64,000 bases of DNA from Petrolisthes cinctipes (Eukaryota; Arthropoda; Malacostraca; Decapoda; Porcellanidae), in contig JAWQEG010000516.1 in the NCBI GenBank assembly GCA_033782935.1, forward strand, positions 1,488,001 through 1,552,000, written 5' to 3'. The notes under the pieces were generated by a model. It did no database searches. It was not told the origin of the DNA and worked only from the letters and a program-made list of their open reading frames with translations. The number at the start of each line of letters is the position of its first letter. Positions within the stretch are counted from its first letter, which is position 1. The translations under genes and the position numbers were made by a program. Shown piece by piece: positions 1 through 14,053 of the stretch.

Positions 1-300
1 CGAAAATTCGGTATTTTTTGGTCCCAGAAGCAACCTGTTTATGCCTACTCCATGCTAGAATGTTGTCAAGATACAGACTCAAAACATGCTAAAAATCGAT
101 ATTTTGGTGCCCAAAGTCTATATGTGCATGCATCTTCTGTACGCGTTTTTTATATCTCAAATTCAGGCTCAAAACACCCGAAAATTCGGCATTTTTGGGT
201 CCCAGAATCGATGTGTATATGCCTACTCAGTGCTAGAATTTTTCTCAAAATATAGGCTTAAAACATGCTAAAAATCGATATTTTAGGTGCAAAAAGTCGA
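1..300 (+). repeat. Truncated copy of the end of the 6.18-kb block
   Basis: Bases 1 to about 300 match 4952 to about 5250 at a constant offset of 4951. They share the private variant ATGTTGTCAAG, which the third copy near 11190 lacks (it has ATGTTTTCAAG). The window therefore opens inside the 3' end of a further copy of the large duplicated block. The junction with the next copy lies around 300-400. Confidence 0.75.
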
Positions 301-349
301 TATGTGCATGTATTTTCTGTACCCGATTATATCTCAAATTCAGGCTCAA

Positions 350-3300
350 AACACGCGAAAATTCGATATTTTTGGGTCCCAGAAGCGATCTGTACATGCC
401 TACTCCGTGTTAGACTATTTTCAAATTATAGACCGAAAACATGCTCAAAATCGATATTTTGGGTGCCCAAAGTCGATATGTACATGTATTTTCTGAACCC
501 GATTATATCTCAAATTCAGGCTCAAAACACCCGAAAATTCGATATTTTTGGGTCCCAGAAGCGATCTGTACATGCCTACTCCGTGTTAGAATACTTTCAA
601 AATATAGGCCCAAAACATGCTCAAAATCGATATTTTGGGTGCCCAAAGTCGATATGTGCATGCATCTTCTGTACCCGTTTATATCTCAAATTCAGGCTCA
701 AAACACCCGAAAATTCGGAATTTTTGGGTCCAAGAAGCGATCTGTACATGCCTACTCAGTGCTAGAATTTTTTTCAATATATAGGCTTTAAACTTGCTAA
801 AAATCTATATTTTTTCATGTGCAAAAAGTCGATATGTGCCTGCATCTTCAGTACCAGTTTATATCTCAAATTCAGGCTCAAAACACGCAAAAATTCAATA
901 TTTTTGGGTCCCAGAAGCGATCTGTACATGCCTACTCAGTGCTAGAATAATTTCAAAATATTGGCCCAAAACATGCTAAAAATCGATATTTTGGGTGCCC
1001 AAAGTCGATATGTGCATGCATCCTCTGTACCCGTTTATATTTCAAATTCAGGCTCAAAACACCCGAAAATTTGATATTTTTAGGAACGAGAAGCGATATG
1101 TACATGCCTACTCCGTGTTAGAGTATTTTCAAAATACAGGTCCAAAACATGCTCAATATCGATATTTTAGGTGCCCAAAGTCTATATGTGCATACATCTT
1201 CTGTACTCGTTCTTTATATTTCAAATTCAGGCTCAAAACACCCGAAAATTCGATGTTTTTGGGTTTTAGAAGCAATCTGTACATGCCTACTCCTTGCTTG
1301 AATGTTTTCAAGATACAGACCGAAAACATGCTCAAAATCGATAATTTAGGGCAAAAAGTCGATATGTGCATGTATCTTCAGTACCGGTTTATATCTCAAA
1401 TTCAGGTTCAAAACACACCAATATTCAATAGTTTTAGGTTCCAGAAGCGATCTGTACATGTCTACTCAGTGCTAGAATGTTTTTAAAATATAGGTTTAAA
1501 ACATGCTAAAAATTTATATTTTGGGTGTCCCAAGTCGATATGTGCATGCATCTTCTGTAATCGTTTATATCTCAAATTCAGGCTCAAAACACGCGAAAAT
1601 TCGATATTTTTTGGTCCCAGAAGTGACCTGTATATACCTACTCCACGCTAGAATGTTTTCAAGATACAGACCCAAAACATGCCCAAAATCAATATTTTAG
1701 GTGCAAAAAGTCGATATGTGCATGCTTATTCAGTACCCGTTTATATCTCAAATTCAGGCTCAAAATACCCGAAAATTCTATATTTTTGGGTTTTAGATGC
1801 AATCTGTATATGCCTACTCCGTGTTTAAGTATTTTCAAAATACATGCCCAAAACATGCTGAAAATCGATATTTTAGCTGCTCATAGTCAATATGTGCATG
1901 CATCTTCTGTACCCGTTTATATCTTAAATTCAGGCTCTAAACACCCGAAAATTCGATATTTTTGGGTCCCAGAAGCGATCTGTACATGCCTACGCAATGC
2001 TGGAATGTTTTCTAGTTACAGACATAAAACATGCTAAAAATCGATATTTTAGATGCCCAATGTCGATATGTGCATGCATCTTCTGTACTGTACCCGTTTA
2101 TATCTCAAATTCAGGCTGAAAACACCCAAAAATTCGGTATATTTGGGTCCCAGAAGCGATCTGTGCATGCCTACTCAGTGCTAGAATATTTTCAAAATAA
2201 AAGCCCAATACATGCTAATAATCGATATTTTAAGTGCCCAATGTCGATATGTGCATGCATCTTCTGTACTCGTTTATATCTCAAATTCTGACTCAAGGCA
2301 CCCGAAAATTCGATATTTTTGGGTCCCTGAAGCGATCTGTACATGCCTACTCTTTGCTAGAATGTTTTCAAGATACAGACCCAAAATATGCTCAAAATCG
2401 ATATTTTTGGTGCAAAAAGTCGATATGTGCATGCATCTTCAGTAGCCGTTTATATCTCAAATGCAGGCTCAAAACACACGAAAATTCGATATTTTTGGTT
2501 CCAGAAGCGATCTGTACATGCCTACTCAGTAATAAAATATTTTTAAAATATAGGCCCAAAACAAGCTAAAAATCTATATTTTAGGTGCCCAAAGTCGATA
2601 TGTGCATACATCTTCTGTACCCGTTTATATCTCAAATTCAGGCTCAAAACACCTGAAAATTCGATATTTTTGTGTCCCAGAAGCGATCTGTACATGCCTA
2701 ATTCTTGTTAGAGTATTTTCACAATACAGACCCAAAACATGCTCAAAATCGATATTTTAGGTGCAAAGAGTCGATATGTGCATGCATCTTCATTACCTGT
2801 TTACATATCAAATTCAGGCTAAAACTCCTGAAAATTCAATATTTTTGGGTTCCAGAAGTGATCTGTACATCCCTACTCAGTCCTAGAATGTTTTCAAAAT
2901 ATAGGCTCAAAACATGCTAAAAATCGATATTTTAGGTGTCCCAAGTCAATAAGTCCATGTATGTTCTGTAAACGTTTATATCTCAAATTCAAGCTGAAAA
3001 CACTCGAAAATTCGATATTTTTGGGTCCCAGAAGCGATCTGTACATGCCTACTCCGTGTTAGAGTATTTTCAAAATACATGCCCAAAACATGCTGAAAAT
3101 CGATATTTTAGCTGCCCATAGTCGATAAGTGCATGCATCTTCTGTTCCCGTTTATATCTCAAATTCAGGCTAAAAAAAAAAAAACGAAAATTTGATATTT
3201 TTGGGTCCCAGAAGCGATCTGTACATGCCTACTCAGTGCTAGAATTTTTTTCAAAATATAGGCTTAAATCATGCTAAAAATCAATATTTTGGGTGCCCAA

Positions 3301-5430
3301 AGTCGATATGTGCCTGCATCTTCAGTACCCGTTTATATCTCAAATTCAGGCTCAAAACACCCAAAAAATCAATATTTTTGGGTCCCAGAAGCGATCGGTA
3401 CATGCCTACTCAGTGCTAGAATAATTTCAAAATATTGGCCCAAAACATGCTAAAAATCGATATTTTGGGTGCCCAAAGTCGATATGTGCATGCATCCTAT
3501 GTACCCGTTTATATATCAAATTCAGGCTCAAAACACCCGAAAATTCGATATTTTTAGGAACTAGAAGCGATATGTACATGCCTACACCGTGTTAGAGTAT
3601 TTTCAAAATACAGGTCCAAAATATGCTCAAAATCGATATTTTGGGTTCCCAAAGTCGATATGTGCATGCATCTTCTGTACGCGTTTTTTATATTTCAAAT
3701 TCAGGCTCAAAACACCCGCAAACTTGATATTTGTGTGTTTTAGATGCAATCTGTATATGCCTACTCCGTGTCTAAGTATTTTCAAAATACATGCCCAAAA
3801 CATGCTGAAAATCGATATTTTACCTGCCCATAGTCAATATGTGCATGCATCTACTATACCCGTTTATATCTTAAATTCAGGCTCAAAACACCCGAAAATT
3901 CGATATTTTTGGGTACCAGAAGCGATCTGTACATGCCTACGCAATGCTAGAATGTTTTCAAGATACAGACCTAATACATGCTAAAAATCGATATTTTAGG
4001 TGCCCAATGTCGATATGTGCATGCATCTTCTGTACACGTTTATATCTCAATTTCAGGCTCAAAACACACGAAAATTCGATATTTTTGGGTCCAAGAAGAG
4101 ATCTGTACATGCCTACTCAATGCTAGAATGTTTGCAAAATATAGGCTCAAAATATGCTAATAATCGATATTTTAGGTGTCCCAAGTCGATGTGTGCATAG
4201 ATATTCTGTACCAGTTTATATCTCAAATTTAGGCTCAAAACACCCGAAAATTCGATGTTTTTGGGTCCTAGATGCAATCTGTATATACCTACTCCGTGTT
4301 TAAGTATTTTCAAAATACATGCCCAAAACATGCTGAAAATCGATATTTTAGCTGCCCATAGTCAATATGTGCATGCATCTTCTGTACCCGTTTATATCTT
4401 AAATTCAGGCTCGAAACACACGAAAATTCGGTATTTTTGGGTCCCAGAAGCGATCTGGTATACATGCCTACTCAGTGTTAGAGTACTTTAAAAATACAGG
4501 CCATAAAACATGCTGAAAATCGATATTTTAGGTGCCCAAAGTCGATATGTGCATGCATCTTCTGCACCCGTTTATATCTCAAATTCAGGCTCAAAACACC
4601 CGAAAATTCGGTATTTTGGGGTCCCAGAAGCGATCTGTACATGCCTACTTCTTGCTAGAGTGTTTTCAAAATACAGACCCAAAACAAGCTTAAAATCGAT
4701 ATATTAGGTGCAAAAAGTCGATATGTGCATGTAACTTCAGTACCGGTTTACATCTCAAATTCAGGCTCAAACACCCGAATATTCATTAATTTTAAGTTCC
4801 AGAAGCGATCTGTACATGTTTACTCAGTGCTAGAATGTTTTTAAAATATAGGTTTAAAACATGCTAAAAATTTATATTTTAGGTGTCCCAAGTCGATATG
4901 TGCATGCATCTTCTGTACTCGTTTATATCTCAAATTCAGGCTCAAAACACCCGAAAATTCGGTATTTTTTGGTCCCAGAAGCAACCTGTTTATGCCTACT
5001 CCATGCTAGAATGTTGTCAAGATACAGACCCAAAACATGCTAAAAATCGATATTTTGGTGCCCAAAGTCTATATGTGTATGCATCTTCTGTACGCGTTTT
5101 TTATATCTCAAATTCAGGCTCAAAACACCCGAAAATTCGGCATTTTTGGGTCCCAGAATCGATGTGTATATGCCTACTCAGTGCTAGAATTTTTCTCAAA
5201 ATATAGGCTTAAAACATGCTAAAAATCGATATTTTAGGTGCAAAAAGTCGATATGTGCATGCATTTTCTGTACCCGTTTATATTTCAAATTCAGGCTCAA
5301 AACTCCCGAAAATTCGATATTTTTAGGAACGAGAAGCGATATGTACATGCCTACTCCGTGTTAGAGTATTTTCAAAATACAGGTCCAAAACATGCTCAAA
5401 ATCGATATTTTGGGTGCCCAAAGTCGATAT
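350..5430 (+). repeat. Large segmental satellite duplication, copy 1 (period about 6.18 kb)
   Basis: About 5.08 kb (29 monomers) that reappears at 6530-11614. The offset is 6183 at first, 6182 after a one-T deletion near 7083, and 6184 after an A-run that is 13 long here (3172-3184) and 15 in copy 2. Private variants in both copies, such as a GATAATTTAGGGC monomer near 1340 and 7523, show these are copies of one ancestral block and not merely similar monomers. Boundaries are accurate to roughly 50 bp. Confidence 0.85.
3172..3184 (+). repeat. A(13) homopolymer inside a satellite monomer
   Basis: Run of 13 A replacing the usual CTCAAAACACCC of the monomer. The equivalent run in the second large copy, at 9354-9368, has 15 A. 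The 2-bp difference explains why the offset of the large duplication changes from 6182 to 6184 here. Confidence 0.85.
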
Positions 5431-6529
5431 GTACATGTATTTTCTGTACCCGATTATATCTCAAATTCAGGCTCAAAACACGCGAAAATTCGATATTTTT
5501 GGGTCCCAGAAGCGATCTGTACATGCCTACTCCGTGTTAGAATACTTTCAAAATATAGGCCCAAAACATGCTCAAAATCGATATTTTGGGTACCCAAAGT
5601 CGATATGTGCATGCTTCTTCTGTACCCGTTTATATGTCAAATTCAGGCTCAAATCACCCGAAAATTCGGAATTTTTGGGTCCCAGAAGCGATCTGTACAT
5701 GCCTACTCAGTGCTAGAATTTTTTTCAAAATATAGGCTTAAAACATGCTAAAAATCGATATTTTAGGTGCAAAAAGTCGATATGTGCCTGCATCTTCAGT
5801 ACCCGTTTATATCTCAAATTCATGCTCAAAACACGCAAAAATTCAATATTTTTGGTTCCAGAAGCGATGTGTACATGCCTACTCAGTCCTAGAATGTTTT
5901 CAAAATATAGGCTCAAAACATGCTAAAAATCGATATTTTAGGTGTCCCAAGTCAATAAGTGCATGCATGTTCTGTACCCGTTTATATCTTAAATTCAAGC
6001 TGAAAACACTCGAAAATTCGATATTTTTGGGTCCCAGGAGCGATCTGTACATGCCTACTCCGTGTTAGAGTATTTTCAAAATACATGCCCAAAACATGCT
6101 GAAAATCGATATTTTAGCTGCCCATAGTCGATAAGTGCATGCATCTTCTGTACCCGTTTATATCTCAAATTCAGGCTCAAAATACCCGAAAATTCGATAT
6201 TTTTGGGTCCCAGAAGCGATCTGTACATGCCTACTCCGTGTTAGAGTACTTTAAAAATACAGGCCCATAACATGCTGAAAATCGATATTTTAGGTGCCCA
6301 AAGTCGATATGTGCATGCATCTTCTGTACCCGATTATGTCTCAAATTCAGGCTCAAAATACCGAAAAATTTGATATTTTTAGGTCCCAGAAGCAATCTGT
6401 ACATGCCTATTCCGTGTTAGAGTATTTTGAAAATACCTACCCAAAACATGCTGATAATCGATATTTGAGGTGCCCAAAGTCAATATGTGTATTGATCTTC
6501 TGTACCCGTTTATATCCCAAATTCATGCT
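5431..6529 (+). repeat. Satellite segment between the two 6.18-kb block copies
   Basis: About six monomers that separate copy 1 from copy 2 and have no collinear partner in the preceding unit. They include monomers with unusual changes, for example GTGTATTGATCTTCTG near 6487. The segment accounts for the difference between the 4951-bp and about 6183-bp spacings of neighbouring block ends. Confidence 0.6.
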
Positions 6530-9500
6530 CAAAACACCCGAAAATTCGATATTTTTGGGTCCCAGAAGCGATCTGTACATGCCTACTCCGTGTTAGACTA
6601 TTTTCAAATTATAGACCGAAAACATGCTCAAAATCGATATTTTGGGTGCCCAAAGTCGATATGTACATGTATTTTCTGAACCCGATTATATCTCAAATTC
6701 AGGCTCAAAACACCCGAAAATTCGATATTTTTGGGTCCCAGAAGCGATCTGTACATGCCTACTCCGTGTTAGAATACTTTCAAAATATAGGCCCAAAACA
6801 TGCTCAAAATCGATATTTTGGGTGCCCAAAGTCGATATGTGCATGCATCTTCTGTACTTGTTTATATCTCAAATTCAGGCTCAAAACACCCGAAAATTCG
6901 GAATTTTTGGGTCCCAGAAGCGATCTGTACATGCCTACTCAGTGCTAGAATTTTTTTCAATATATAGGCTTAAAACATGCTAAAAATCTATATTTTTTCA
7001 TGTGCAAAAAGTCGATATGTGCCTGCATCTTCAGTACCAGTTTATATCTCAAATTCAGGCTCAAAACACGCAAAAATTCAATATTTTGGGTCCCAGAAGC
7101 GATCTGTACATGCCTACTCAGTGCTAGAATAATTTCAAAATATTGGCCCAAAACATGCTAAAAATCGATATTTTGGGTGCCCAAAGTCGATATGTGCATG
7201 CATCCTCTGTACCCGTTTATATTTCAAATTCAGGCTCAAAACACCCGAAAATTTGATATTTTTAGGAACGAGAAGCGATATGTACATGCCTACTCCGTGT
7301 TAGAGTATTTTCAAAATACAGGTCCAAAACATGCTCAATATCGATATTTTAGGTGCCCAAAGTCTATATGTGCATACATCTTCTGTACTCGTTCTTTATA
7401 TTTCAAATTCAGGCACAAAACACCCGAAAATTCGATGTTTTTGGGTTTTAGAAGCAATCTGTACATGCCTACTCCTTGCTTGAATGTTTTCAAGATACAG
7501 ACCGAAAACATGCTCAAAATCGATAATTTAGGGCAAAAAGTCGATATGTGCATGTATCTTCAGTACCGGTTTATATCTCAAATTCAGGTTCAAAACACAC
7601 CAATATTCAATAGTTTTAGGTTCCAGAAGCGATCTGTACATGTCTACTCAGTGCTAGAATGTTTTTAAAATATAGGTTTAAAACATGCTAAAAATTTATA
7701 TTTTGGGTGTCCCAAGTCGATATGTGCATGCATATTCTGTAATCGTTTATATCTCAAATTCAGGCTCAAAACACGCGAAAATTCGATATTTTTTGGTCCC
7801 AGAAGTGACCTGTATATACCTACTCCACGTTAGAATGTTTTCAAGATACAGACCCAAAACATGCCCAAAATCAATATTTTAGGTGCAAAAAGTCGATATG
7901 TGCATGCTTATTCAGTACCCGTTTATATCTCAAATTCAGGCTCAAAACACCCGAAAATTCTATATTTTTGGGTTTTAGATGCAATCTGTATATGCCTACT
8001 CCGTGTTTAAGTATTTTCAAAATACATGCCCAAAACATGCTGAAAATCGATATTTTAGCTGCTCATAGTAAATATGTGCATGCATCTTCTGTACCCGTTT
8101 ATATCTTAAATTCAGGCTCTAAACACCCGAAAATTCGATATTTTTGGGTCCCAGAAGCGATCTGTACATGCCTACGCAATGCTGGAATGTTTTCTAGTTA
8201 CAGACATAAAACATGCTAAAAATCGATATTTTAGATGCCCAATGTCGATATGTGCATGCATCTTCTGTACTGTACCCGTTTATATCTCAAATTCAGGCTC
8301 AAAACTCCCAAAAATTCGGTATATTTGGGTCCCAGAAGCGATCTGTGCATGCCTACTCAGTGCTAGAATATTTTCAAAATAAAAGCCCAATACATGCTAA
8401 TAATCGATATTTTAAGTGCCCAATGTCGATATGTGCATGCATCTTCTGTACTCGTTTATATCTCAAATTCTGACTCAAGGCACCCGAAAATTCGATATTT
8501 TTGGGTCCCTGAAGCGATCTGTACATGCCTACTCTTTGCTAGAATGTTTTCAAGATACAGACCCAAAATATGCTCAAAATCGATATTTTTGGTGCAAAAA
8601 GTCGATATGTGCATGCATCTTCAGTAGCCGTTTATATCTCAAATGCAGGCTCAAAACACACGAAAATTCGATATTTTTGGTTCCAGAAGCGATCTGTACA
8701 TGCCTACTCAGTAATAAAATATTTTTAAAATATAGGCCCAAAACAAGCTAAAAATCTATATTTTAGGTGCCCAAAGTCGATATGTGCATACATCTTCTGT
8801 ACCCGTTTATATCTCAAATTCAGGCTCAAAACACCTGAAAATTCGATATTTTTGTGTCCCAGAAGCGATCTGTACATGCCTAATTCTTGTTAGAGTATTT
8901 TCACAATACAGACCCAAAATATGCTCAAAATCGATATTTTAGGTGCAAAGAGTCGATATGTGCATGCATCTTCATTACCTGTTTACATATCAAATTCAGG
9001 CTAAAACTCCTGAAAATTCAATATTTTTGGGTTCCAGAAGTGATCTGTACATCCCTACTCAGTCCTAGAATGTTTTCAAAATATAGGCTCAAAACATGCT
9101 AAAAATCGATATTTTAGGTGTCCCAAGTCAATAAGTCCATGTATGTTCTGTACCCGTTTATATCTCAAATTCAAGCTGAAAATACTCGAAAATTCGATAT
9201 TTTTGGGTCCCAGAAGCGATCTGTACATGCCTACTCCGTGTTAGAGTATTTTCAAAATACATGCCCAAAACATGCTGAAAATCGATATTTTAGCTGCCCA
9301 TAGTCGATAAGTGCATGCATCTTCTGTTCCCGTTTATATCTCAAATTCAGGCTAAAAAAAAAAAAAAACGAAAATTTGATATTTTTGGGTCCCAGAAGCG
9401 ATCTGTACATGCCTACTCAGTGCTAGAATTTTTTTCAAAGTATAGGCTTAAATCATGCTAAAAATCAATATTTTGGGTGCCCAAAGTCGATATGTGCCTG

Positions 9501-11614
9501 CATCTTCAGTACCCGTTTATATCTCAAATTCAGGCTCAAAACACCCAAAAAATCAATATTTTTGAGTCCCAGAAGCGATCGGTACATGCCTACTCAGTGC
9601 TAGAATAATTTCAAAATATTGGCCCAAAACATGCTAAAAATCGATATTTTGGGTGCCCAAAGTCGATATGTGCATGCATCCTATGTACCCGTTTATATAT
9701 CAAATTCAGGCTCAAAACACCCGAAAATTCGATATTTTTAGGAACTAGAAGCGATATGTACATGCCTACACCGTGTTAGAGAATTTTCAAAATACAGGTC
9801 CAAAATATGCTCAAAATCGATATTTTGGGTGCCCAAAGTCGATATGTGCATGCATCTTCTGTACGCGTTTTTTATATTTCAAATTCAGGCTCAAAACACC
9901 CGCAAACTTGATATTTGTGTGTTTTAGATGCAATCTGTATATGCCTACTCCGTGTCTAAGTATTTTCAAAATACATGCCCAAAACATGCTGAAAATCGAT
10001 ATTTTACCTGCCCATAGTCAATATGTGCATGCATCTACTATACCCGTTTATATCTTAAATTCAGGCTCAAAACACCCGAAAATTCGATATTTTTGGGTAC
10101 CAGAAGCGATCTGTACATGCCTACGCAATGCTAGAATGTTTTCAAGATACAGACCTAATACATGCTAAAAATCGATATTTTAGGTGCCCAATGTCGATAT
10201 GTGCATGCATCTTCTGTACACGTTTATATCTCAATTTCAGGCTCAAAACACACGAAAATTCGATATTTTTGGGTCCAAGAAGAGATCTGTACATGCCTAC
10301 TCAATGCTAGAATGTTTGCAAAATATAGGCTCAAAATATGCTAATAATCGATATTTTAGGTGTCCCAAGTCGATGTGTGCATAGATATTCTGTACCAGTT
10401 TATATCTCAAATTTAGGCTCAAAACACCCGAAAATCCGATGTTTTTGGGTCCTAGATGCAATCTGTATATACCTACTCCGTGTTTAAGTATTTTCAAAAT
10501 ACATGCCCAAAACATGCTGAAAATCGATATTTTAGCTGCCCATAGTCAATATGTGCATGCATCTTCTGTACCCGTTTATATCTTAAATTCAGGCTCGAAA
10601 CACACGAAAATTCGGTATTTTTGGGTCCCAGAAGCGATCTGGTATACATGCCTACTCAGTGTTAGAGTACTTTAAAAATACAGGCCATAAAACATGCTGA
10701 AAATCGATATTTTAGGTGCCCAAAGTCGATATGTGCATGCATCTTCTGCACCCGTTTATATCTCAAATTCAGGCTCAAAACACCCGAAAATTCGGTATTT
10801 TGGGGTCCCAGAAGCGATCTGTACATGCCTACTTCTTGCTAGAGTGTTTTCAAAATACAGACCCAAAACAAGCTTAAAATCGATATATTAGGTGCAAAAA
10901 GTCGATATGTGCATGTAACTTCAGTACCGGTTTACATCTCAAATTCAGGCTCAAACACCCGAATATTCATTAATTTTAAGTTCCAGAAGCGATCTGTACA
11001 TGTTTACTCAGTGCTAGAATGTTTTTAAAATATAGGTTTAAAACATGCTAAAAATTTATATTTTAGGTGTCCCAAGTCGATATGTGCATGCATCTTCTGT
11101 ACTCGTTTATATCTCAAATTCAGGCTCAAAACACCCGAAAATTCGGTATTTTTTGGTCCCAGAAGCAACCTGTTTATGCCTACTCCATGCTAGAATGTTT
11201 TCAAGATACAGACCCAAAACATGCTAAAAATCGATATTTTGGTGCCCAAAGTCTATATGTGCATGCATCTTCTGTACGCGTTTTTTATATCTCAAATTCA
11301 GGCTCAAAACACCCGAAAATTCGGCATTTTTGGGTCCCAGAATCGATGTGTATATGCTTACTCAGTGCTAGAATTTTTCTCAAAATATAGGCTTAAAACA
11401 TGCTAAAAATCGATATTTTAGGTGCAAAAAGTCGATATGTGCATGCATTTTCTGTACCCGTTTATATTTCAAATTCAGGCTCAAAACTCCCGAAAATTCG
11501 ATATTTTTAGGAACGAGAAGCGATATGTACATGCCTACTCCGTGTTAGAGTATTTTTAAAATACAGGTCCAAAACATGCTCAAAATCGATATTTTGGGTG
11601 CCCAAAGTCGATAT
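6530..11614 (+). repeat. Large segmental satellite duplication, copy 2
   Basis: Collinear copy of 350-5430, differing by scattered substitutions and a few single-base indels. It ends where the two sequences diverge inside one monomer (ACATGTATTTTC at 5431, GCATGCATCTTC at 11615). That is the pattern expected when unequal exchange resolves within a monomer. Confidence 0.85.
9354..9368 (+). repeat. A(15) homopolymer inside a satellite monomer
   Basis: Counterpart of the A-run at 3172-3184 in the second copy of the 6.18-kb block, two bases longer. Probable replication slippage after the block duplicated. Confidence 0.85.
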
Positions 11615-13877
11615 GTGCATGCATCTTCTGTACCCGTTTATATCTCGAATTTAGGCTCAAAACACCTAAAAATTCAATATTTTTTGGTCCCAGAAGCGAT
11701 CTGTACATGCCTACTCAGTGCTAGAATAATTTCAAAATATTGGCCCAAAACATGCTAAAAATCGATATTTTGGGTGCTCAATGTCGATATGAGCATGCAT
11801 CCTCTGTACCCGTTTATTTTTCAAATTCAGGCTCCTAACACCCGAAAATTCGATATTTTTAGGAACGAGAAGCGATATGTACATGCCTACTCCGTGTTAG
11901 AGTATTTTCAAAATACAGCTCCAAAATATGCTCAAAATCAATATTTTGGGTGCCCAAAGTCTATATGTGCATGCATCTTCTGTACGCGTTTTTTATATCT
12001 CAAATTCAGGCTCAAAACACCCGAAAATTCGATATTTTTGGGTCCCAGAAGCAATCTGTACATGCTTACTCCTTGCTTGAATGTTTTCAAGATACAGACC
12101 CAAAACATGCTCAAAATCGATAATTTAGGGGCAAAAAGTCGATATGTGCATGTATCTTCTGTACCGGTTTATATCTCAAATTCAGGCTCAAAACACCAGA
12201 AAATTCGATATTTTTGGGTTTTAGATGCAATCTGTATATGCCTACTTCGTGTTTAAGTATTTTCAAAATAAATGCCCAAAACATGCTGAAAATCGATATT
12301 TTAGCTACCCATAGTCAATATGTGCATGCATCTTCTGTACCCGTTTATATCTTAAATTCAGGCTCTAAACACCCGAAAATTCGATATTTTTGGGTCCCAG
12401 AAGCGATCTGTACATGCCTACGCAATGCTAGAATGTTTTCAAGATACAGACCTAAAACATGCTAAAAATCGATATTTTAGATTCCCAATGTCGATATGTG
12501 CATGCATCTTCTGTCCTGTACCCGTTTATATCTCAAATTCAGGCTCAAAACTCCCAAAAATTCGGTATTTTTGGGTCCCAGAAGCGATCTGTGCTTGCCT
12601 ACTCAGTGCTAGAATATTTTCATAATAAAAGCCCATAAAATGCTAAAAATCGATATTTTAGGTGCCCAATGTCGATATGTACATGCATCTTTTGTACACG
12701 TTTATATCTCAAATTCAGGCTCAAAACACCCGAAATATCGTTATTTCTGGGTCAAAGAAGAGATCTGTACATGCCTACTCAGTGATAGAATGTTTGCAAA
12801 ATATAGGCTCAAAATATGCTAATAATCGATATTTTAGGTGTCCCAAGTCGATGTGTTGATAGATATTCTGTACCAGTTTATATCTCAAATTCAGGCTCAA
12901 AACACCCGAAAATTCGATGTTTTTCGGTCCTAGATGCAATCTGTATATGCCTAGTCCGTGTTTAAGTATTTTCAAAATACATGCCCAAAACATGCTGAAA
13001 ATCGATATTTTAGCTGCCCATTGTCAATATGTGCATGCATCATCTGTACCCGTTTATATCTTAAATTCAGGCTCTAAACACCCAAAAATTCGGTATTTTT
13101 GGGTCCCAGAAGCGATCTGGTATACATGCCTACTCAGTGTTAGAGTACTTTAAATATACAGGCCATAAAACATGCTGAAAATCGATATTTTAGGTGCCCA
13201 AAGTCGATATGTGCATGCATCTTCTGCACCCGTTTATATCTCAAATTCAGGCTCAAAACACCCGAAAATTCGGTATTTTTGGGTCTCAGAAGCGATCTGT
13301 ACATGCCTACTTCTTGCTAGAATGTTTTCAAGATACAGACCCAAAAAAAGCCTAAAATCGATATTTTAGGTGCAAAAAATCGATATGTGCATGTATCTTC
13401 AGTACCGGTTTACATCTCAAATTCAGGCTCAAACACCCGAATATTCAATAATTTTAAGTTCCAGAAGCGATCTGTACATGTTTACTTAGTGCTAGAATGT
13501 TTTTAAAATATAGGTTTAAAACATGCTAAAAATTTATATTTTAGGTGTCCCAAGTCGATATGTGCCTGCACCTTCTGTACTCGTTTATATCTCAAATTCA
13601 GGCTCAAAACACCCGAAAATTCGGTTTTTTTTGGTCCCAGATGCAACCTGTATATGCCTACTCCATGCTAGAATGTTTTCAAAATACAGACCCAAAACAT
13701 GCCCAAAATCGATATTTTAGGTGCAAAAAGTCGATATGTACATGTATTTTCTGTATCCGTTTATATCTTAAATTCAGGCTCAAAACACCCGAAAATTCGA
13801 TATTTTTGGGTCCCAGAAGCGATCTGTATATGCCTACGCAGTGCTAAAATGTTTTCAAAATATAGACTCAAAACATG

Positions 13878-14053
13878 CTAAAAATCGATATTTTGGGTGC
13901 CCAAAGTCGATATGTACATGTATTTTCTGTACCCGATTATATCTCAAATTCAGGCTCAAAACACCCGAAAATTCGATATTTTTGGGTACCAGAAGCGATC
14001 TGTACATGCCTACGCAATGCTAGAATGTTTTCAAGATACAGACCTAATACATG
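13878..14053 (+). repeat. Representative satellite monomer: dimer of two 88-bp half-repeats
   Basis: This 176-bp unit shows the internal structure. Half B is 13878-13965 (begins CTAAAAATCGATATTTT, ends GGCTCAAAACACC). Half A is 13966-14053 (begins CGAAAATTCGATATTTTT, ends with a CATG). Each half is exactly 88 bp. Aligned without gaps, the consensus halves agree at 60 of 88 positions by my hand count. The strongest blocks are at the start (AAAA-TCGATATTTT), at 31-45 (CGAT-TGT-CATG) and at the end (AGGCTCAAAACA). The monomer therefore arose by duplication of an 88-bp ancestor. Short palindromes (TGCATGCA, TGTACA, ATCGAT) occur in it. I see no CENP-B-box-like motif. Confidence 0.85.

Noticed and set aside
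265..765. Open frames of 60-166 codons throughout the satellite, both strands (for example 265-765, 24296-24796)
   Set aside because: They recur with the repeat, change frame at each monomer because 176 is not divisible by three, have no signal or domain content, and vary by indels without frame conservation.
13878..14053. CENP-B box or other known centromere protein site
   Set aside because: No match to the CENP-B box pattern in the consensus. Palindromes such as TGCATGCA are too short to support a specific claim.
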